NCBI RefSeq assembly: GCF_004801905.1
Contig: NZ_SSSN01000003.1
Coordinates: 496,001-560,000, forward strand
Direction: 5' to 3'
DNA length: 64,000 nt
Origin: Orlajensenia flava
GTDB taxonomy: Bacteria; Actinomycetota; Actinomycetes; Actinomycetales; Microbacteriaceae
Shown: positions 19,056-28,931 of the stretch, in pieces
Position numbering within the stretch: position 1 is the first letter of the stretch
How the letters are laid out: the number at the start of each line of letters is the position of its first letter
Program-made: the position numbers and the translations under genes
Notes under the pieces: model-generated
The model's input: the letters and a program-made list of their open reading frames with translations, nothing else
Told to the model about the DNA's origin: nothing
Database searches by the model: none

Positions 19056-20084
19056 CTAGCGTTGCGAACCGGTGGTGCTTGTGGCTCCGGCCTCGCGCGG
19101 AGCGCCCGCCGGGGCCTCATCGCCCGAACCGACCGCATCCGTGTCGGACGAGTCTAGCGCAGCACGGTCGCCCTCCCCGTCTGTGACGACGTACTCGTCG
19201 GGGTCGAGCGGCGGCGTCCACTCCTTGCCGGGGCGGTACGGAGACAGCTCTAAACCGGGGTGCCGCCGGCGCTGCACGAGGATGATGACGACCCCGAGCA
19301 GGATGGCTCCCCACGCCGCCCAGATGTTGGTGCGCACGCCAAGGAAGATCTCACTCGGGTCGAGGCGGATGGCTTCCAGCGGCCAGCGGCCGAGTCCGTA
19401 CCAGATGAGGTAGAACCCGAACGCCTTGCCCCAGCGCATGGTGTACCGGCGCTCGAGGAAGAACACCAACACGGCGATGCCGATGACGTTCCAGATGATC
19501 TCGTAGAGGAAGGTCGGCTGGAAGAGCGTGCCAGCCGGGAGGCCGACAGGGAAGGCGGCGTTGTCCTTCTCGATCTCCAGACCCCACGGCAGCGTCGTCG
19601 GCTGGCCGAACAGCTCGTGGTTGAACCAGTTGCCGAAGCGACCGAGCGCCTGGGCGGCGAGGAGGCCGGGCGCCAGGGCGTCGGCGAAGGACCAGAACCG
19701 GATGCCGGTGATGCGGCAGGCGATGTAGACGCCGATTCCACCACCGATGAGCGCTCCGAAGATGGCGCCTCCGCCGTTCCAGATGCGGATGACCTCCCAC
19801 GGGTCGGCGCCCGGGAAGAAGTAGTCGTTGGGGTGCGTGAGGACGTGGTAGGCCCGGGCCCCGACGATGCCCAGCGGGACGGCCCAGATGGCGATGTCGA
19901 GGACGATGCCCGGCTCGGCACCGCGCTTGGTGAGGCGACGGCTGGTCCACACGGTGGCCACGATGATTCCGGCGAGGATGCACAGCGCATAGCTGTGGAT
20001 CGGGATCTCCTGGCCGTTGAACCAGGGGATGTGGATCGGCGTCGCCCACTCGGGAGGCGGGCTCGGGATGCTCAGGGGGGCCAT
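19056..20084 (-). CDS. lgt: Prolipoprotein diacylglyceryl transferase
   Basis: A 342-residue membrane enzyme that attaches diacylglycerol from phosphatidylglycerol to the lipobox cysteine of prolipoproteins. About seven membrane segments and the signature GRFGNWFNHELFG are present, along with the HVLTHPNDYF region. The C-terminus carries about 60 extra residues rich in Asp, Glu, Ala and Ser, a disordered cytoplasmic tail common in actinobacteria. Start is uncertain: ATG at 20084 gives the usual MAPLSIPSPP; an in-frame GTG at 20108 adds eight residues. It follows trpA by 88 nt, as in Mycobacterium. Confidence 0.93.
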   Translation of the reverse strand: MAPLSIPSPPPEWATPIHIPWFNGQEIPIHSYALCILAGIIVATVWTSRRLTKRGAEPGIVLDIAIWAVPLGIVGARAYHVLTHPNDYFFPGADPWEVIRIWNGGGAIFGALIGGGIGVYIACRITGIRFWSFADALAPGLLAAQALGRFGNWFNHELFGQPTTLPWGLEIEKDNAAFPVGLPAGTLFQPTFLYEIIWNVIGIAVLVFFLERRYTMRWGKAFGFYLIWYGLGRWPLEAIRLDPSEIFLGVRTNIWAAWGAILLGVVIILVQRRRHPGLELSPYRPGKEWTPPLDPDEYVVTDGEGDRAALDSSDTDAVGSGDEAPAGAPREAGATSTTGSQR

Positions 20085-20172
20085 CACCGTCTGGGGTACC
20101 TTTCTCACGCGCTTCCGGCAGGTGCCGACGCTGCGGTCGGCTTCTCGCCTCGGGTCACATTACAGCAGTCGA

Positions 20173-20976
20173 CTACGCGGAACGTGCCAGCTGCTTGCCG
20201 GTGGCCAGCTCGGCGGCGAGCTCGCCCGCTGCCTCGACGCCGCCGTCGCCGAGCGCCTTCACGATGGCCGAGCCGACGATCGCACCATCGGCGTATTCGA
20301 GCACCTCGGCGACCTGGGCAGCCGTGGAGATGCCGATTCCGACGCACGTGCTGTCTGCACCCTGCTCGCGCAGGCGACCGACGAGACCGCGAGCGGCCTG
20401 ATCGACGTCGGCTCGGGCGCCGGTGATGCCCATCGTCGATACGGCGTACACGAATCCCCGGCTGGCCTCGACCGATCGCCGCAGTCGGGCATCCGTCGAC
20501 GAGGGAGCCGCGAGGAACACCCGATCGAGTCCCACGCGCTCCGACGCGTCCAGCCACGTCGACGCCTCGTCGGGGATGAGGTCGGGCGTGATGAGGCCCG
20601 CCCCTCCCGCCGCGGCGAGCTCGTCGGCGAACCGGTCGACCCCGAACTGCACCACGGGGTTCCAGTAGGTCATGATGAGGATGGGGGCGGACACCTGCTG
20701 GGCGATGGCCTGCACGGCGGTGAAGCCGTCGCGGAGTCGGAAGCCGTCGGCGAGAGCCCGCTGGGTAGCCGCCTGGATGACCGGCCCGTCCATGACGGGG
20801 TCCGAGTAGGGCAGGCCGAGCTCCAGGATGTCCACGCCGTTCTCGACGAGCGCGACGGCGGCGTCGATGGAGCCGCCGAGGCTGGGGAAACCCACCGGGA
20901 GGTAACCGACGAGCGCACCGCTGCCCGCATCCACTCGAGCGCGGATGGTGCTCGCCGTCGCACTGGTGGCGGTCAT
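20173..20976 (-). CDS. trpA: Tryptophan synthase alpha subunit
   Basis: A 267-residue TIM barrel that splits indole-3-glycerol phosphate into indole and glyceraldehyde 3-phosphate, channelling indole to TrpB. Catalytic Glu52 ([12 protein letters not shown]) and Asp63 are in place. Its ATG overlaps the trpB stop (ATGA), matching the 1:1 complex. Normal length, no anomalies. Confidence 0.97.
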   Translation of the reverse strand: MTATSATASTIRARVDAGSGALVGYLPVGFPSLGGSIDAAVALVENGVDILELGLPYSDPVMDGPVIQAATQRALADGFRLRDGFTAVQAIAQQVSAPILIMTYWNPVVQFGVDRFADELAAAGGAGLITPDLIPDEASTWLDASERVGLDRVFLAAPSSTDARLRRSVEASRGFVYAVSTMGITGARADVDQAARGLVGRLREQGADSTCVGIGISTAAQVAEVLEYADGAIVGSAIVKALGDGGVEAAGELAAELATGKQLARSA

Positions 20977-22184
20977 GACTGGCGCGCCCCCTCGTCGATG
21001 AGGTCGAAGTACCGGGCGGCGGTCTCCATGTCCTTGTCTCCGCGTCCCGACAGGTTGACGAGGATGGTCGCGTCTGGCCCGAGTTCACGGCCGAGGTCGA
21101 GGGCGCCTGCGAGAGCGTGCGCCGACTCGATGGCGGGGATGATGCCCTCGGTCCGGCTGAGCAGCCGGAGCGCCTGCATGGCGGCGTCATCCGTCACCGG
21201 TCGGTACTGGGCGCGATGGATGCTGGCGAGCCAGGAGTGCTCCGGCCCCACCCCGGGGTAGTCGAGGCCGGCGGAGATCGAGTGAGACTCGACGGTCTGG
21301 CCGTCCTCGTCCTGCAGGAGGTAGCTGCGCGCGCCATGCAGAACGCCGGGGCGGCCGACGGTGATGGTGGCGGCGGTGCGAGGCGTGCCCGCTCCCTCTC
21401 CCCCGGCCTCGAAGCCGTAGAGCGCGACATCCTGATCGTCGAGGAAGGCGTGGAAGATGCCCATCGCGTTCGACCCGCCGCCGACGCACGCGGCGACGGC
21501 ATCCGGGAGACGGCCGGTGAGCGCGAGCACCTGCTCGCGGGCCTCCTCGCCGATGATCTTCTGGAAGTCGCGCACCATTGCGGGGAACGGATGCGGACCC
21601 GCGACCGTCCCGAAGATGTAGTTGGTGTGCTCGACGTTGGTCACCCAGTCGCGGAGGGCCTCGTTGATGGCGTCCTTAAGGGTGCGGGAGCCCGCCGTGA
21701 CGGGGATGACCTCCGCGCCGAGCAGCCGCATCCGGGCGACGTTGAGGGCCTGACGCTCGGTGTCGACCTCGCCCATGTAGATGACGCACTCGAGGCCGAA
21801 CAGGGCGGCGGCCGTGGCGGTGGCGACGCCGTGCTGGCCCGCACCGGTCTCGGCGATGACCCGGGTCTTGCCGATGCGCTTGGTGAGGATGGCCTGGCCG
21901 AGCACGTTGTTGACCTTGTGCGAACCGGTGTGGTTGAGGTCCTCGCGCTTGAGGATGATTCGGGCGCCGCCGGCGTGCTCGGCGAACCGCGGCACCTCCG
22001 TGATGACCGACGGCCGGCCGACGTAGTTGGTGAGGAGTTCGGTCAGTTCGGCCGCGAAGGCGGGGTCGTTGCGCGCGACCTCGTACGCGGCCGAGAGCTC
22101 GTCGAGCGCCGCGATGAGCGACTCCGGCACGAACCGGCCGCCGAACTCGCCGAAATACGGTCCGGCTTCGGTGCGAAGGGACAT
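20973..22184 (-). CDS. trpB: Tryptophan synthase beta subunit
   Basis: A 403-residue PLP enzyme joining indole and serine into tryptophan. Lys90 in [10 protein letters not shown] forms the PLP aldimine; GGGSNA binds the cofactor phosphate. The start codon shares one base with the trpC stop (TGATG), and the stop overlaps trpA. It is a standard TrpB1 type that pairs with TrpA. Confidence 0.97.
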   Translation of the reverse strand: MSLRTEAGPYFGEFGGRFVPESLIAALDELSAAYEVARNDPAFAAELTELLTNYVGRPSVITEVPRFAEHAGGARIILKREDLNHTGSHKVNNVLGQAILTKRIGKTRVIAETGAGQHGVATATAAALFGLECVIYMGEVDTERQALNVARMRLLGAEVIPVTAGSRTLKDAINEALRDWVTNVEHTNYIFGTVAGPHPFPAMVRDFQKIIGEEAREQVLALTGRLPDAVAACVGGGSNAMGIFHAFLDDQDVALYGFEAGGEGAGTPRTAATITVGRPGVLHGARSYLLQDEDGQTVESHSISAGLDYPGVGPEHSWLASIHRAQYRPVTDDAAMQALRLLSRTEGIIPAIESAHALAGALDLGRELGPDATILVNLSGRGDKDMETAARYFDLIDEGARQS

Positions 22185-22963
22185 CAGACCTCCCTGAATC
22201 GTCGGAGGGTGGACACGGGGTCGCCGCCGGTGACGAGCGCCTCCCCCACGAGGACGACATCCGCTCCGGCTGCACGGTAGTGGGCGACATCCGCCTCGCT
22301 CGTCACGGCGGATTCCGCCACCCGGATGGCACCTGACGGGATGCGCGCCGACAACGACCCGAACAGGTCGCGATCGAGTTCGAACGTGGAGAGGTCGCGG
22401 GCGTTGACGCCGATGAGCGTCGCGCCGATATCGGCGGCGCGGGACACCTCGTCGGCGCTGTGCGCCTCGACGAGAGCGGTCATGCCGAGGTCGGCCACGA
22501 GGTCGTGCAACTGAGAGAGCAGCGGCTGCTCGAGGGCGGCCACGATGAGCAGCACGATGTCGGCGCCGGCCGCTCGGGCCTCGAACACCTGGTACGACGT
22601 CGCGATGAAGTCCTTGCGGAGGACGGGGATGCCCACGGCCGCACGGACGGCACGGAGGTCATCGAGAGAACCGCCGAACCGGCGCTCCTCGGTGAGCACG
22701 CTGATGGCGCTCGCTCCGCCGCGCTCGTAATCGCGGGCGAGTGCCGCGGGATCGCTGATGGTCGCGAGGGCGCCACGAGAGGGGCTGGCCCGCTTGACCT
22801 CCGCGATGATGCGGACCTCGTCGATCGGAGCGAGCGCCGCGAGAGCGTCCAACGCGGGCGCGCGCCCGGCCGCCAGGCGCTCGAGGTCGGCGATCGGGAG
22901 ATCCGCCCGCCGGCGCTGCGCGTCTTCGACCGACCCCGCCGTCAACTCGGCGAGAAGGCTCAA
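22184..22963 (-). CDS. trpC: Indole-3-glycerol phosphate synthase
   Basis: A 259-residue TIM barrel closing the indole ring in tryptophan synthesis. The substrate-site EVKRASPS is at 55-62, and VLRKDF and GVNARDL follow in order. I choose TTG at 22963: it overlaps the stop of the preceding small gene (TTGA), gives the usual family length, and the upstream reading consists of low-complexity arginine-rich sequence belonging to another frame. Translation therefore probably depends on coupling. Confidence 0.93.
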   Translation of the reverse strand: MSLLAELTAGSVEDAQRRRADLPIADLERLAAGRAPALDALAALAPIDEVRIIAEVKRASPSRGALATISDPAALARDYERGGASAISVLTEERRFGGSLDDLRAVRAAVGIPVLRKDFIATSYQVFEARAAGADIVLLIVAALEQPLLSQLHDLVADLGMTALVEAHSADEVSRAADIGATLIGVNARDLSTFELDRDLFGSLSARIPSGAIRVAESAVTSEADVAHYRAAGADVVLVGEALVTGGDPVSTLRRFREV

Positions 22964-23190
22964 TGCCCCGAGGCGGCGACCTTCGAGCCGCCGACGCCGT
23001 AGCCGGAGCGCGAGAGGATCCAGCCGACGATGGCGCCGATGACGAGGAGGACGAAGGATGCCCACACCAGCCAGACGACGGTGAAGAAGAAGGCGATCGT
23101 GCCGATGGTGACGGCGACCAGCATGATGATCACGGCGGTCCAGGCGGCCGGCGAGTGTCCGTGGCCGGGCTCGAGGGTCTCTGCGCTCAT
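22960..23190 (-). CDS. HGxxPAAW family small membrane protein of the trp operon
   Basis: A 76-residue protein with the diagnostic HGHSPAAW near residue 10 and two adjacent hydrophobic helices (about 17-38 and 42-62). Small proteins with this motif (DUF6704 type) recur in actinobacterial trp operons between trpE and trpC; their function is unknown. A strong AAGGAG lies 5 nt before the ATG at 23190, stronger than those of its neighbours, so it may be well expressed. It overlaps trpC by 4 nt. Confidence 0.85.
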   Translation of the reverse strand: MSAETLEPGHGHSPAAWTAVIIMLVAVTIGTIAFFFTVVWLVWASFVLLVIGAIVGWILSRSGYGVGGSKVAASGH

Positions 23191-23221
23191 GGTTCTCCTT
23201 AAGGGGCGTCTCGAGGGAAGT

Positions 23222-23842
23222 CTATCGGGTGGCCGTGGGGTCGTCGCCGCGGGAGAGCTCGTCCCACTCGTCGACGGCGCGGTCGCGCGCGGGCTGTTCG
23301 GCGGGCTCGGGCGCGGCGGCCGCATCCGGATCCTCGAGCCGCACCGCCTGGTAGCGCCGCGAGGAGGCCGGCCAGGCGCGCGCGGTGACGATGACGGCCA
23401 GGCACGTGAGCGCGAGCAGCGCACCGGCCACGATGGCGAGCACGGGCCACGCGGTCGCCGTGGTGGAGGCGACGAGGTCGTGCACCGACGAGTCCCCCGC
23501 CACCCCGGTCGCGTGCGTCACCACCGAGGCCCCCGCCGCGACGGGGTCGGAGAGGGCGACGGATGCGGCGAGCACGATCGAGCCGCCGAGCACGACGCCC
23601 AGAATGCCGAGCACGATGCGGATGAGCGGCCCGGCGATGGCGAGTGCCGCCGCGAGGGCGAGGGCGGCGAAGCCGAGAGCGCTGAGGGCGGGAGCGGCGA
23701 TGGCGCCGCTGACCGTCAGGTCGTTGCTGCCGCCGGCCGCACTCGGTACACGGAGGGTGAACCACGGCTGGGACGCCGCGACGAGCGCGATGGCCGTCGC
23801 GACCAGGACGACGACGATGGATCCGTACTTCAGGCGCTTCAC
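23222..23842 (-). CDS. Trp biosynthesis-associated membrane protein
   Basis: A 206-residue protein of the Trp_oprn_chp family (TIGR02234 type). The N-terminus has a helix ending in the family pattern SQPWF; four hydrophobic segments follow (about 5-23, 47-70, 74-96 and 131-155), then a roughly 50-residue acidic, proline-rich cytoplasmic tail. The family occurs only next to trp genes in actinobacteria and has no proven role. GTG overlaps the trpE stop (GTGA). Confidence 0.85.
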   Translation of the reverse strand: MKRLKYGSIVVVLVATAIALVAASQPWFTLRVPSAAGGSNDLTVSGAIAAPALSALGFAALALAAALAIAGPLIRIVLGILGVVLGGSIVLAASVALSDPVAAGASVVTHATGVAGDSSVHDLVASTTATAWPVLAIVAGALLALTCLAVIVTARAWPASSRRYQAVRLEDPDAAAAPEPAEQPARDRAVDEWDELSRGDDPTATR

Positions 23843-25365
23843 GGTGCGTCCACCCGCGACATGGCGTTGGCGATCGCGACGGCGCGCAACGGAGCGGCGG
23901 CCTTGTTGTGGGACTCCGCGAACTCCGTCGCCGGGTCGGAGTCGGCCACCAGGCCGGCGCCGGCCTGCACCCGCGCGATGCCGCCGCTGATCAACGCGGT
24001 GCGGATGGCGATGGCCAGGTCAGCGTCTCCACCGAAGCCGAAGTAGCCCACCACTCCCCCGTAGATGCCGCGCTGGGCGGGTTCGAGCTCGTCGATGATC
24101 TCGAGCGCGCGGGGCTTGGGCGCGCCGGACAGGGTGCCTGCCGGGAAGGTCGCCCGGAAGGCGTCGACCGCTGATCGTCCGGCGTCGAGGTCGCCCTCGA
24201 CGCTGGAGACGATGTGCATGATGTGGCTGAAGCGCTCGACCCGCATGAATTCGGTCACCTCGACGGAGCCGGCGACGCACACGCGCGACAGGTCGTTGCG
24301 CGCCAGGTCGACGAGCATGAGGTGCTCGGAGCGCTCCTTGTCGTCGGCGAGCAATTCCGTCTCCAGCTCGGCGTCGTGCTCGGGGGTCGCGCCGCGCGGG
24401 CGGGAACCGGCGATCGGATGCGTGAATGCCCGACCGTCCTGCACCTTGACGAGCGACTCCGGCGACGACCCGACGATGGCGTACGGCTCTCCCTCGGGCG
24501 TCTCGAGGCTGAGCAGGTACATATACGGGCTCGGGTTGAGCACCCGCAGCACGCGGTAAACCTCGAGCGGCGCGGCGGTGACCGGCTGCTCGAACCGCTG
24601 CGAGATGACCACCTGGAACACGTCGCCGTCGCGCACGAACTGCTTGGCGTGCTCGACGGCCGCCTCGTAGTCGGCTCGGGGGGTGTTGGAGTGCGGTTCG
24701 ACGGCGATCGAGAGGTCGACGGATGCCAGCCCCGGTTCGGTAGGCGCGGCGAGTGCGACCTGGAGGGCGTCGAGGCGCGCCTGAGCCTGCGCCCACAGCT
24801 CGTCGTCGCCATCCGTTCCGTCAGCGAGCACATTGGCGATCAGCGAGACCGTGCCGAGCCGGTGGTCGATGACGACGAGGTCCGCCACGAACACGAAGGC
24901 CTGGGCGGGCACGGCGAAATCGGCGGGTGGCTGATCGGGAAGGTTCTCCAGCTGGCGCACCGACTCCCAGCCGACGAAGCCCACGAGTCCTCCGGTGAGC
25001 GGAGGGTGCCCGGGGATGGGAGGGGTCTGCCACCGCTCGTAGAGCGCCGCGAGGGCGTCGAGGGGTGCGAGGTCGGCTGCGTCGCCGAGGATGCGCTGCG
25101 CCGATGCCGTCTCGGCCATCCAGCCGACACCGTCGCCCTGCTGCGTCAGCACCCCGAAGGCCGAGACGCCGACGAACGAGTAGCGCGACCAGATGCCGCC
25201 CTGTTCGGCGGACTCGAGCAGGAAGCTGCCGGCGCGGCCGCCGGTCAGCTTGCGGTAGATGCCCACGGGGGTCTCGGCGTCGGCGAACAGCTCGCGCAGC
25301 ACGGGGATCACCCGATGGTCGGCGGTGAGCGCATCGAACTGCGCGCGGGTGGTCGTCGCGCTCAT
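23839..25365 (-). CDS. trpE: Anthranilate synthase component I
   Basis: A 508-residue chorismate-using enzyme, first step of tryptophan synthesis, needing a glutamine amidotransferase partner (TrpG) not found in this window. The N-terminal domain includes the LLES-type tryptophan-feedback region ([19 protein letters not shown] spans it); the C-terminal catalytic part has [29 protein letters not shown] and [12 protein letters not shown]. The start overlaps the hisI stop by 4 nt (ATGA), so it belongs to the histidine-gene transcript and has no leader of its own for attenuation. Confidence 0.97.
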   Translation of the reverse strand: MSATTTRAQFDALTADHRVIPVLRELFADAETPVGIYRKLTGGRAGSFLLESAEQGGIWSRYSFVGVSAFGVLTQQGDGVGWMAETASAQRILGDAADLAPLDALAALYERWQTPPIPGHPPLTGGLVGFVGWESVRQLENLPDQPPADFAVPAQAFVFVADLVVIDHRLGTVSLIANVLADGTDGDDELWAQAQARLDALQVALAAPTEPGLASVDLSIAVEPHSNTPRADYEAAVEHAKQFVRDGDVFQVVISQRFEQPVTAAPLEVYRVLRVLNPSPYMYLLSLETPEGEPYAIVGSSPESLVKVQDGRAFTHPIAGSRPRGATPEHDAELETELLADDKERSEHLMLVDLARNDLSRVCVAGSVEVTEFMRVERFSHIMHIVSSVEGDLDAGRSAVDAFRATFPAGTLSGAPKPRALEIIDELEPAQRGIYGGVVGYFGFGGDADLAIAIRTALISGGIARVQAGAGLVADSDPATEFAESHNKAAAPLRAVAIANAMSRVDAP

Positions 25366-25715
25366 CGCTGGTCCAGCACGACGGGAGCGAGCGGGTCGAC
25401 GTCGAAACAGCTGTGCGCCCCCGTGTGGCAGGCCGCGCCGACCTGGTGCACCTGCACCAGGACGGTGTCCCCGTCGCAGTCGAGTGCCGCGCCGCGCACG
25501 TACTGGACGTTGCCGGACGTGTCGCCCTTGCGCCAGTACTCCTGCCGCGAGCGCGACCAGAACGTCACGCGTCCCTCGGTGAGGGTGCGCCGCAGGGCCT
25601 CGGCATCCATCCAGCCCATCATGAGCACCTCGCGGGTGTCCTCCTGCTGGATGATGGCCGGAACCAGTCCGGCTGCGGTGAAGCGCGTTCGGGTGAGGAT
25701 GTCGTCGATGTCCAT
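25362..25715 (-). CDS. hisI: Phosphoribosyl-AMP cyclohydrolase
   Basis: A 117-residue enzyme for the third step of histidine synthesis. It is the stand-alone form, without a fused HisE domain. The core [18 protein letters not shown] is intact, and Cys80, Cys96 and Cys103 with DCDGD (79-83) provide Zn and Mg ligands. It overlaps hisF by one base (TGATG) and trpE by four. Confidence 0.96.
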   Translation of the reverse strand: MDIDDILTRTRFTAAGLVPAIIQQEDTREVLMMGWMDAEALRRTLTEGRVTFWSRSRQEYWRKGDTSGNVQYVRGAALDCDGDTVLVQVHQVGAACHTGAHSCFDVDPLAPVVLDQR

Positions 25716-26476
25716 CAGCGCACCGTGATCCCTTCGTCGGCCAGGCGGGCCTTGACCTCGCCGATGGTCATGACGCCGTCGTGGAAGACGCTCGCGGCGA
25801 GCACGGCGTCGGCTCCCGCACGCACCGCCGGGGCGAAGTCGTCGACGGAGCCCGCACCCCCGGATGCGATGACGGGCACGGAGCTCTGCGCGCGCATGGC
25901 GGCGACGAGGTCGAGGTCGAACCCGGTCCTGGTGCCGTCGGCGTCGATGGAGTTCACCAGCAGCTCGCCGGCGCCGCGCTCGATGGACTCGCGCGCCCAC
26001 TCCAGCGCGTCGATGCCCGTCTCGGTCCTGCCGCCGTGGGTGGTGACGACGAAGCCGGACTCGGTGCCGGCACTGCGCGTGACGTCGAGCGAGAGGACCA
26101 GCACCTGGGCGCCGAATCGGTCGGCGATCTCACCGAGCAGCGCCGGGCGCGCGATGGCGGCCGAGTTGACCCCCACCTTGTCGGCTCCGCTGGCGAGGAG
26201 GCGCGCGACGTCCTCCGCCGATCGGACCCCTCCGCCGACGGTCAGCGGGATGAACACCTGCTCGGCGGTCGCGGCCACCACCTCGTAGGTCGTCGCACGG
26301 TCGTCGACGGTGGCCGTCACGTCGAGGAAGGTGAGTTCGTCGGCGCCCTGCTCGTAGTACCGGCGCGCGAGCTCCACGGGGTCGCCGGCGTCGCGGAGGC
26401 CCTGGAAGTTGACGCCCTTGACGACTCGCCCGGCGGAGACGTCGAGGCACGGGATGACGCGGACAGCGAGACTCAT
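25715..26476 (-). CDS. hisF: Imidazole glycerol phosphate synthase, cyclase subunit
   Basis: A 253-residue barrel that makes imidazole glycerol phosphate and AICAR from PRFAR with ammonia from HisH. Catalytic Asp12 (IPCLDV) and Asp131 (LSLDV) are present, as are phosphate-binding loops TVGGGV and IASGGAG. The partner hisH is not in the window. ATG at 26476 lies 13 nt after the hisG stop. Confidence 0.97.
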   Translation of the reverse strand: MSLAVRVIPCLDVSAGRVVKGVNFQGLRDAGDPVELARRYYEQGADELTFLDVTATVDDRATTYEVVAATAEQVFIPLTVGGGVRSAEDVARLLASGADKVGVNSAAIARPALLGEIADRFGAQVLVLSLDVTRSAGTESGFVVTTHGGRTETGIDALEWARESIERGAGELLVNSIDADGTRTGFDLDLVAAMRAQSSVPVIASGGAGSVDDFAPAVRAGADAVLAASVFHDGVMTIGEVKARLADEGITVR

Positions 26477-26489
26477 CGAATGCCCCCGC

Positions 26490-27329
26490 TCACAACCGCG
26501 CCGCGTGGATGGTGGTGACGAGGATGGCCCGCGCGCCGAGCTCGTAGAGCCGGTCCATGACCTCGTTGGTCTCCTCGCGCGGGATCATCACCCGCACCGC
26601 GGCCCACTCGTTGTCCGCGAGCGGCGAGACCGTCGGCGACTGCATGCCCGGTGCGATCCGGCAGGCCTCGTCGATGTTCTCGAGACGGATGTCGTAGTCG
26701 ACCATCACGTAGGTACGGGCGACCAGCACTCCCTGCAGTCGGCGCAGCAGCGTGTCCGCACCCGGCTTGGGCGCACCCGAGTCGACGAGCACGGCGGTGG
26801 ACTGCAGGATGACGGGTCCGAAGATCTCCAGGCCGGCCGCTCGCAGCGTGCCGCCCGTGGACACGACGTCGGCCACGGCATCCGCAACGCCCAGTCGTAC
26901 CGCGGACTCGACCGCTCCGTCCAGCGGTACGAGCGTGACCGAGACCCCCTGATCGGCGAGGAAGGCGCCCACCAGACCGGGATAGCTGGTGGCGACCCGC
27001 ACGCCCTCGAGGGCGCTGAGCTGCGCGAACCGGCCGGGCGCCCCCGCGAAGCGGAAGGTGGAGTCGCCGAACGAGAGCTCCGCGACCTCTCGGGCAGGCG
27101 ACCCGGAGTCGAGCAGCAGGTCCCGCCCGGTGATGCCGATGTCCAAGGCGCCCGAGCCGACGTAGGTCGCGATGTCGCGGGGCCGGAGATAGAAGAATTC
27201 GACGCCGTTGCGCGGATCGGCCGCATGCAGCTCGCGGGTGTCGCGGCGACCGCTGTAACCGGCCTCGGAGAGCATCTGGATGGCGGACTCGGAGAGCGAG
27301 CCCTTGTTGGGCACGGCGATTCTCAGCAT
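26490..27329 (-). CDS. hisG: ATP phosphoribosyltransferase (long form)
   Basis: A 279-residue committing enzyme of histidine synthesis, joining ATP and PRPP. The long form includes a C-terminal regulatory domain (about 205-279) for histidine feedback, so no HisZ is needed. N-terminus [14 protein letters not shown] is typical; the [10 protein letters not shown] and [11 protein letters not shown] segments line the active site. ATG at 27329 has AAGGAA 9 nt upstream, better than a GTG/ATG 33 nt earlier. Confidence 0.96.
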   Translation of the reverse strand: MLRIAVPNKGSLSESAIQMLSEAGYSGRRDTRELHAADPRNGVEFFYLRPRDIATYVGSGALDIGITGRDLLLDSGSPAREVAELSFGDSTFRFAGAPGRFAQLSALEGVRVATSYPGLVGAFLADQGVSVTLVPLDGAVESAVRLGVADAVADVVSTGGTLRAAGLEIFGPVILQSTAVLVDSGAPKPGADTLLRRLQGVLVARTYVMVDYDIRLENIDEACRIAPGMQSPTVSPLADNEWAAVRVMIPREETNEVMDRLYELGARAILVTTIHAARL

Positions 27330-27378
27330 GGACGGGATTCCTTCTGGCACGTGGGACGACATGGGTGAGCGCGGACGA

Positions 27379-27642
27379 TCACAGATGTCGGTACACGTCG
27401 ACCGGGGTGAGGCCCTTCGCGACCATGAGCACCTGGAGGTGGTAGATCAGCTGCGAGATCTCCTCGGCGGTCTCCTGATCGGACTGGTACTCGGCGGCCA
27501 TCCACACCTCGGCGGCCTCTTCGACGATCTTCTTGCCGATGGCGTGCACACCGGCGTCGAGCTCGCGGACGGTGCCGGAGCCCTCGGGCCGGCTCGTCGC
27601 CTTCTCGGCCAGTTCGGCGAAGAGGTCGTCGAAAGTCTTCAC
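27379..27642 (-). CDS. hisE: Phosphoribosyl-ATP diphosphatase
   Basis: An 87-residue MazG-like helical protein, second step of histidine synthesis. [13 protein letters not shown] carries the metal-binding glutamates. GTG at 27642 gives the normal length; 10 nt separate it from the rpe stop with no good ribosome binding site. TAACGT lies 7 nt upstream and overlaps the rpe stop, so expression may be leaderless or coupled to rpe. Confidence 0.93.
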   Translation of the reverse strand: MKTFDDLFAELAEKATSRPEGSGTVRELDAGVHAIGKKIVEEAAEVWMAAEYQSDQETAEEISQLIYHLQVLMVAKGLTPVDVYRHL

Positions 27643-27652
27643 CCGGTCAACG

Positions 27653-28324
27653 TTACCGGTGCAGGTGCGGATGTGACGCCGCCGCTGCACGCAGCGCGAG
27701 GATGGCCTCATCGGGATCATCGGCGGTGAACACGGCCGATCCGGCGACGAACGTGTCGGCCCCCGCCTCGGCCGCGATGGCGATGGTCTCGGCTGTGATG
27801 CCGCCGTCGACCTGCAACCAGATGTCCGCGCCGCTCTCGCGCACCGCGTCGGCGAGCGTTGCGAGCTTGGGCATGGTCGAACGGATGAAGCTCTGTCCGC
27901 CGAAGCCCGGCTCGACCGTCATGACCAGCACCTGGTCGAATTCCTCGATCATCTCGAGGTAGGGCTCGACCGGCGTGCCCGGCTTGATGGCGAGACCCGC
28001 GCGAGCACCGCGATCGCGCAACGACCGCGCGAGCACGATGGGCTCGCTGGCGGCCTCGACGTGGAACGTCACCGAGAACGCCCCGGCCTCGGCGTATGCC
28101 GGGGCCCACCGATCGGGGTCGTCCATCATCAGGTGCACGTCGAGTGGAATGGGCGAGACCTCCTGCAGACGGGTGACCATCTGCAGGCCGAACGTGAGGT
28201 TGGGCACGAAGTGGTTGTCCATCACGTCCACGTGCACGAGATCGGCGTTCCGGATGCGTCCGAGCTCGTGCTCGAGATTGGCGAAGTCGGCGGCGAGGAT
28301 GCTCGGGTTGATGCGCGTTGGCAT
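27653..28324 (-). CDS. rpe: Ribulose-phosphate 3-epimerase
   Basis: A 223-residue TIM barrel interconverting ribulose and xylulose 5-phosphate in the pentose phosphate pathway, upstream of the PRPP supply used by HisG. Catalytic and metal residues are in [35 protein letters not shown] and QVDGG. ATG at 28324 has TAGCCT exactly 6 nt before it and no Shine-Dalgarno sequence. It is the first gene of the his-trp run and divergent from the YccF gene. Confidence 0.96.
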   Translation of the reverse strand: MPTRINPSILAADFANLEHELGRIRNADLVHVDVMDNHFVPNLTFGLQMVTRLQEVSPIPLDVHLMMDDPDRWAPAYAEAGAFSVTFHVEAASEPIVLARSLRDRGARAGLAIKPGTPVEPYLEMIEEFDQVLVMTVEPGFGGQSFIRSTMPKLATLADAVRESGADIWLQVDGGITAETIAIAAEAGADTFVAGSAVFTADDPDEAILALRAAAASHPHLHR

Positions 28325-28330
28325 GCCATC

Positions 28331-28336
28331 AGGCTA
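28331..28336 (-). promoter_or_regulatory. -10 hexamer TAGCCT for rpe and the his-trp run (leaderless-type)
   Basis: TAGCCT on the minus strand, then 6 nt, then the rpe ATG. It is the head of a tightly packed minus-strand run that extends to at least lgt. No -35 match is evident. Confidence 0.45.
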
Positions 28337-28395
28337 GCGGCCGCGCTGGCGCGCCCACGCAGAGGATGCGCAGCGAGGTCTCGCAGAATGGTGGG

Positions 28396-28806
28396 GTGCG
28401 CACTCTGCTGAACATCATCTGGCTCGTCCTCGCCGGCTTCTGGCTGTTCCTCGGCTACCTGGCCGTCGGCGTGCTGTTGTGCGTGCTCATCATCACGATC
28501 CCGTGGGGCATCGCGTCGCTCCGCATCGGCGCCTACGCGTTGTGGCCGTTCGGTCGCACCATCGTCGCGAAGCCGACGGCAGGCGTCGGATCCTTCCTCG
28601 GCAACGTGGTCTGGGTCGTCCTCGCGGGATGGTGGCTCGCGCTGGCGCACATCGTCTCGGGCGTCCTGCTGTGCGTCACCATCATCGGCATCCCGCTCGG
28701 CATCGCCGACTTCAAGCTCGTGCCGATCTCGCTCATGCCCCTCGGAAAGGACATCGTCTCCACTCGCGAAGGCGGGTTCGACAGAGCGGTCGTCCCCGCG
28801 CGCTGA
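28396..28806 (+). CDS. YccF domain membrane protein
   Basis: A 136-residue protein with two YccF repeats. Each has a long hydrophobic segment followed by a Pro-containing turn (ITIPWGIASLRI and IIGIPLGIADFKL), ending in PISLMPLGKDI. Function is unknown; the duplicated domain suggests a symmetric membrane bundle. GTG at 28396 is chosen: it starts VRTLLNIIWLVLAGFW, the family beginning, and CAGAAT stands 6 nt before it in the leaderless arrangement. It converges on rsmB across a minisatellite. Confidence 0.85.
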   Translation: MRTLLNIIWLVLAGFWLFLGYLAVGVLLCVLIITIPWGIASLRIGAYALWPFGRTIVAKPTAGVGSFLGNVVWVVLAGWWLALAHIVSGVLLCVTIIGIPLGIADFKLVPISLMPLGKDIVSTREGGFDRAVVPAR

Positions 28807-28841
28807 TCGGCGCCGCGGCGTTCGGGGACGTTCCAGCGATT

Positions 28842-28931
28842 GCGAACGGCTCCGCGCTCTCCAACGGCTCAGCGTTTTCCAACGGCTCAGCGTTTTCCAA
28901 CGGCTCAGCGCCTTCCAACGGCTCAGCGTTT
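28842..28931. repeat. 18-bp tandem repeat (minisatellite) at the rsmB 3' end
   Basis: Five head-to-tail 18-bp units: a degenerate one at 28842-28859, then 28860-28877, 28878-28895, 28896-28913 and 28914-28931. The consensus is TCCAACGGCTCAGCGTTT; three of the last four are identical and one differs only at its final bases (CCT). On the minus strand every unit contains AAACGCTGA, which are the last two codons and stop of rsmB, so the array looks like a tandem copy of the gene end. Copy number is likely to vary between strains. Confidence 0.9.

Noticed and set aside
25362..25420. Trp attenuator or leader peptide before trpE
   Set aside because: trpE overlaps hisI by 4 nt, so there is no leader; no Trp-rich small frame is seen.
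28842..28931. CRISPR-like array
   Set aside because: Repeats are 18 bp directly adjacent with no spacers and no cas genes; it is a minisatellite.
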